In this document: one piece after another, positions 5,467 to 9,333 of the stretch
Layout of the letters: each line of letters begins with the position of its first letter
How positions within the stretch are numbered: the first letter of the stretch is position 1
DNA from: an uncultured bacterium
GTDB lineage: Bacteria; Cyanobacteriota; Vampirovibrionia; Gastranaerophilales; Gastranaerophilaceae
DNA length: 9,333 nucleotides
NCBI GenBank assembly: GCA_900551965.1
Contig: URYF01000062.1
Location: 1 to 9,333 of the forward strand
Direction: 5' to 3'
Program-made: the position numbers and the translations under genes
Notes under the pieces: model-generated
Seen by the model: only the letters and a program-made list of their open reading frames with translations
Database searches by the model: none
Told to the model about the DNA's origin: nothing

Positions 5467-6207
5467 TTATCCTAATTTTAAAACTGCACTGTGGCGCTTT
5501 GTTGTTGCGTTTTCGTTTCTGTATGAGAAAAATAAATCGTTGTTATGAACTGTACAATACGGGCAAACATCAATCTCTTTTATTCCGATTTCTTTAAGTT
5601 GACGTTTATTTATGTTCTTTAAATCTACAAAAATATTTCCTTCTCTGATTTCCGATAATCTTTCAAAATTTTGAACTGTTTTTGATAATTTTTCAAAAAC
5701 TTCTTCTCCTACGTTGTAGCAGCAAAACCCAATAGCAGGACCGATTACTGCAGTTATATTTTCGGGTTTTGAATTGTATAATTTTACCATTTTTTCAACA
5801 GTTTTTGGCGCAATTTTTTGTGCTGTTCCCCGCCAGCCGGCATGAGAAACTGCACCGATATTTTGTTTTTCATCATACAAAATTATAGGGGTACAGTCTG
5901 CAAAATTTAAGAAAATTCCCAGATTTTTTTCGGTTAAAATTAACCCGTCACAGTCAGGATAGTCATGTCTTGTTGCTATTGCGGTGTCTATATTTGCGCT
6001 GTGGGTCTGAGTCGGGGAAATGAGATTTTTTTCAGGTATTTTTAAATAATTTGCAATTATTTTTTTGTCATTTTTGATGGCTTTTTCGTTTTTGTTTACC
6101 CCCTTGTCACAAATGCAAATATCGCGAGTTGTAAAAAATGCTTCTGCACCTTTTATCAAATCAGATTTTAAAATTCTTTTCCCATCAATTTTTTCAAAAT
6201 AAAACAT
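5467..6207 (-). CDS. pgeF: PgeF/YfiH/YlmD-family protein (peptidoglycan editing factor, purine nucleoside phosphorylase-like)
   Basis: Members of this family (formerly 'laccase domain' or multicopper oxidase-like DUF152) have a zinc centre. They have been linked to removal of wrong residues from peptidoglycan precursors in E. coli and to adenosine/purine nucleoside cleavage in YlmD/FAMIN homologues. The three zinc ligands are in place: His69 in PTQTHS, Cys105 in FADC and His122 in SHAGWRG. Further family blocks are DCDGLI (85-90), IGPAIGFCCYNVG (155-167), CPYCT (215-219) and FFSYRNE (226-232). The length of 246 aa is normal and the protein is cytoplasmic. No Shine-Dalgarno precedes the ATG; an extended -10 ends 6 nt upstream, suggesting leaderless expression. 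It forms an operon with the DUF1653 gene. Confidence 0.93.
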   Translation of the reverse strand: MFYFEKIDGKRILKSDLIKGAEAFFTTRDICICDKGVNKNEKAIKNDKKIIANYLKIPEKNLISPTQTHSANIDTAIATRHDYPDCDGLILTEKNLGIFLNFADCTPIILYDEKQNIGAVSHAGWRGTAQKIAPKTVEKMVKLYNSKPENITAVIGPAIGFCCYNVGEEVFEKLSKTVQNFERLSEIREGNIFVDLKNINKRQLKEIGIKEIDVCPYCTVHNNDLFFSYRNENATTKRHSAVLKLG

Positions 6208-6213
6208 AAAATA

Positions 6214-6222
6214 ATTATACCA
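6214..6222 (-). promoter_or_regulatory. Extended -10 promoter of pgeF, implying a leaderless mRNA
   Basis: The minus strand reads TGGTATAAT (6222-6214), a TGn extended -10 with a perfect TATAAT. No good -35 exists at 17 bp (ATATCC), as is usual when the TGn element is present. Six bases (TATTTT) separate it from the ATG at 6207, so transcription should begin at the start codon. Confidence 0.65.
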
Positions 6223-6265
6223 GAATTTAATTATGCGGATATTTGTAATGAAATGTAAATATAAA

Positions 6266-6298
6266 CCCTCTCCTGGGGAGAGGGTTTGGGTGAGGGTT
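6266..6298 (+). repeat. Left inverted repeat of the DUF559 cassette
   Basis: It contains a perfect hairpin, CCCTCTCC-tgg-GGAGAGGG (6266-6284), followed by TTTGGGTGAGGGTT. It matches the reverse complement of 6657-6689 with three mismatches. It lies just upstream of the DUF559 promoter. Confidence 0.9.
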
Positions 6299-6301
6299 TT
6301 A

Positions 6302-6310
6302 TGATATGAT
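6302..6310 (+). promoter_or_regulatory. Extended -10 promoter of the DUF559 gene, implying a leaderless mRNA
   Basis: TGATATGAT (6302-6310) is a TGn extended -10 (TATGAT). The six bases AAACAT follow, then the ATG at 6317. No -35 match is seen, because that position falls in the G-rich inverted repeat. No Shine-Dalgarno lies within 15 nt of the ATG. Confidence 0.55.
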
Positions 6311-6316
6311 AAACAT

Positions 6317-6670
6317 ATGGATAAAAGAAATATTTTAGCAAGAGAATTGCGTAAAAATCAAACTCCTCAAGAGCAAAAATTATGGAGTATATTGAGAAAT
6401 CATCAGTTTTATGGATTAAAATTTCGTAGGCAATATCCTATTGGAAAATATATTGCGGATTTCGTCTGCAAGGAAGAAAAGATAATAATTGAAGTTGATG
6501 GTGGTCAGCATAATTTTGAGAAAAATATTATAAGTGATAATGAACGTACACGGTATCTTGAGTTAAAAGGGTATAAAGTAATTAGATTTTGGAATAATGA
6601 TATTGATGAAAATTTAGAGGGAGTATTTAGTAAATTAAAAGAAATTATAATAGATGAACCCTCACCCTAG
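6317..6670 (+). CDS. DUF559 protein, Vsr-like PD-(D/E)xK nuclease fold, 117 aa
   Basis: DUF559 proteins share the fold of very-short-patch-repair endonucleases and are assumed to cut or bind DNA, but their cellular role is unsettled. The family pattern is complete: LRKNQTPQEQKLW (11-23), KFRRQYPIGKYIADF (35-49) with Asp48, IIIEVDGGQH (56-65) with Glu59 and Asp61 as likely metal ligands, and GYKVIRFWNNDI (85-96). The length is normal (about 110-130 aa). The last residues, EPSP, and the TAG stop are encoded by the right inverted repeat. The ATG at 6317 is the first in frame and follows an extended -10 directly. The gene is divergent from pgeF and probably arrived as part of the cassette; compare the widespread YcjD-like family. 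Confidence 0.9.
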   Translation: MDKRNILARELRKNQTPQEQKLWSILRNHQFYGLKFRRQYPIGKYIADFVCKEEKIIIEVDGGQHNFEKNIISDNERTRYLELKGYKVIRFWNNDIDENLEGVFSKLKEIIIDEPSP

Positions 6671-6689
6671 CCCTCTCCCTAGGAGAGGG
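6657..6689 (-). repeat. Right inverted repeat of the DUF559 cassette
   Basis: It reads AACCCTCACCCTAG and then the hairpin CCCTCTCC-cta-GGAGAGGG (6671-6689). It mirrors 6266-6298 with three mismatches. The first 14 bases supply the last codons and stop of the DUF559 ORF. No U tract follows, so the hairpin is not a canonical terminator. Confidence 0.9.
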
Positions 6690-6713
6690 AATATGTTGTT
6701 TGTTTTACCATAC

Positions 6714-6744
6714 AAGGATTTTGGACATATTGTTCAAAATCCTT
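6714..6744. repeat. 13-bp hairpin, possible weak terminator after the DUF559 cassette
   Basis: AAGGATTTTG (6714-6723) and CAAAATCCTT (6735-6744) are perfect reverse complements. Three further pairs (one G-U) extend the stem inward to 13 bp with an ATATT loop. The 3' side continues TTTAATTA, a poor U tract, so it may end DUF559 transcription weakly or insulate the rpoB promoter from it. Confidence 0.6.
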
Positions 6745-6889
6745 TAATTATGCAATGTTCACAAACTTTATACAAGGGGTCTTGACGGGTAAATTCAGTT
6801 ATAATCAAACTTTCAGGTTTTTATATTTACCTCTGTAAACTTTTGTTAAGAAAAATAAAAAATTTTCCCGAAAAACATGCCTTATTACC
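6745..6889. other. Gene-free AT-rich stretch upstream of the rpoB promoter
   Basis: No ORF with a plausible start and no RNA gene that I recognise is present on either strand. A TTGACG (6782-6787) and a TATAAT (6800-6805) occur but only 12 bp apart. A 7-bp inverted repeat, GGTAAAT (6788-6794) with ATTTACC (6825-6831), is the only other structure seen. It is best described as upstream regulatory space of unknown content. Confidence 0.5.
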
Positions 6890-6917
6890 TTGACTACTAA
6901 AATTGATGTAATATGAT
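6890..6917 (+). promoter_or_regulatory. Likely rpoB promoter
   Basis: TTGACT (6890-6895) and TATGAT (6912-6917) are separated by 16 bp, and each differs from consensus at one position. Transcription would start near 6924, giving a ~284-nt 5' leader before the rpoB ATG. It is the best promoter in the 518-nt gene-free region. A weaker TATAGT at 7172-7177 might support an additional start close to the gene. Confidence 0.6.
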
Positions 6918-6934
6918 GGAGTAACATGCAAAAG

Positions 6935-6998
6935 TAAAGTTGGGCGAAGTGTGCCTAAATCTTGGAAGTTTGATTATGAGCGAATTTCACCAACTTTA
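6935..6998 (+). promoter_or_regulatory. Possible structured element in the rpoB leader RNA
   Basis: TAAAGTTGG (6935-6943) and CCAACTTTA (6990-6998) form a perfect 9-bp stem that closes a 46-nt internal region. Inside are a small GGC/GCC hairpin (6943-6955, competing for one base of the closing stem), a weak AATC/GATT pairing (6958-6961 with 6972-6975) and two GCGAA copies. It begins ~11 nt after the predicted transcription start. It matches no riboswitch or ribosomal-protein leader I recognise. A regulatory role for rpoB is inferred from position only. Confidence 0.4.
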
Positions 6999-7050
6999 GC
7001 AGAACCTTAAAAATTGCATTTATCTATCAAAATCAATAAAGATTTTGGCA

Positions 7051-7113
7051 TGTCATTCCGAACTTGTTTTGGAATCTAAAAAAATAGATGCTGGAGCAAG
7101 CTTTAGTATGACA
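7051..7113. repeat. Dispersed palindromic repeat, copy C (GTCATTCCGAAC...AGTATGAC)
   Basis: TGTCAT (7051-7056) and ATGACA (7108-7113) are perfect terminal inverted repeats. Inside are GTCATTCCGAACTTG, GGAATCT, and on the right GGAGCAAGCTTTAGTATGAC, which pairs imperfectly with the left arm. This is the GTCATTCCGAAC form of intergenic repeat seen in many bacteria, related to but distinct from copies A and B. It lies inside the predicted rpoB leader RNA. Confidence 0.75.
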
Positions 7114-7207
7114 ACAGAATTTAATATTTTAGGTAGAGGGTTTACAGCCTTAAGTTAGAAAAAAGAATTTTTATAGTACGTACACCATTATTAAATGAGG
7201 TGAATTG

Positions 7208-9333
<2,126 letters not shown>

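Larger units (their letters stand above)
6266..6689. mobile_element. DUF559 cassette bounded by 33-bp inverted repeats
   Basis: The segment begins and ends with inverted repeats (6266-6298 and 6657-6689) that match at 30 of 33 positions and enclose a single DUF559 gene. Repeats of this CCCTCTCC...GGGTGAGGG kind are often seen around DUF559 genes in bacterial genomes, which supports spread as a unit, though I know of no proven transposition mechanism. AATAT occurs on both outer flanks (6258-6262 and 6690-6694), but the sequence is too simple to count as a target duplication. The cassette sits between pgeF and the rpoB promoter region. Confidence 0.6.

Noticed and set aside
6266..6689. CRISPR-like or direct-repeat array from the CCCTCTCC sequences
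   Set aside because: There are only two copies, in inverted orientation and with a gene between them; no spacers exist.
6782..6805. TTGACG...TATAAT as a promoter
   Set aside because: The spacer is 12 bp, far below the 16-18 bp needed, and no alternative -35 is positioned for that TATAAT.
6935..6998. tRNA gene
   Set aside because: The closing stem is 9 bp and there is no D-arm, anticodon arm or TTC-arm pattern; the length is also too short.

Overview
The window (9333 nt, AT-rich) looks like a chromosomal segment of a non-photosynthetic relative of Cyanobacteria, probably of the Vampirovibrionia/Melainabacteria (Gastranaerophilales) type. This is an inference. It rests on an RpoB N-terminal half that reads like cyanobacterial RpoB, on rpoB standing apart from rplJ-rplL, on strong AT bias, and on several small proteins that match no family I recognise. 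No database search was possible.

Layout. 1-1698 (+): a 5'-truncated MsbA-like ABC exporter. 1699-2137: an intergenic stretch with a dispersed palindromic repeat and then a compact unit made of a sigma70-type promoter, a ribosome binding site, a 28-codon methionine-rich ORF (1960-2046) and a strong intrinsic terminator. 2138-3466 (+): a 442-aa polytopic membrane protein of unknown family. 3471-3615: more dispersed repeat sequence between convergent genes. 3644-4261 (-): an SGNH/GDSL hydrolase. 4307-4660 and 4792-5160 (-): two paralogous small secreted proteins separated by a terminator hairpin. 5255-6207 (-): a two-gene operon of pgeF (YfiH/YlmD family) and a DUF1653 protein. 6266-6689: a DUF559 (Vsr-like fold) gene framed by 33-bp inverted repeats, so it looks like a small mobile cassette. 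6690-7207: a 518-nt gene-free region with a hairpin, the likely rpoB promoter, a possible structured leader and another dispersed repeat. 7208-9333 (+): the first 708 codons of rpoB, running off the end.

The most interesting points are these. (1) The Met-rich micro-ORF/terminator unit upstream of the membrane protein has the geometry of a leader-peptide attenuator. (2) Three genes (SGNH hydrolase, pgeF, DUF559) have a -10 hexamer exactly 6 nt before the ATG and no Shine-Dalgarno, which implies leaderless mRNAs. (3) The two secreted proteins share a core (TTFV[K/R]YN ... FGSNA[K/R]FTP) but have opposite tails. (4) The inverted repeats of the DUF559 cassette encode the end of its own ORF. (5) The rpoB 5' region has a 9-bp closing stem that suggests a structured leader. 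The housekeeping genes (exporter, pgeF, rpoB) do not form one pathway; the region reads as independent short transcription units separated by repeats and hairpins.
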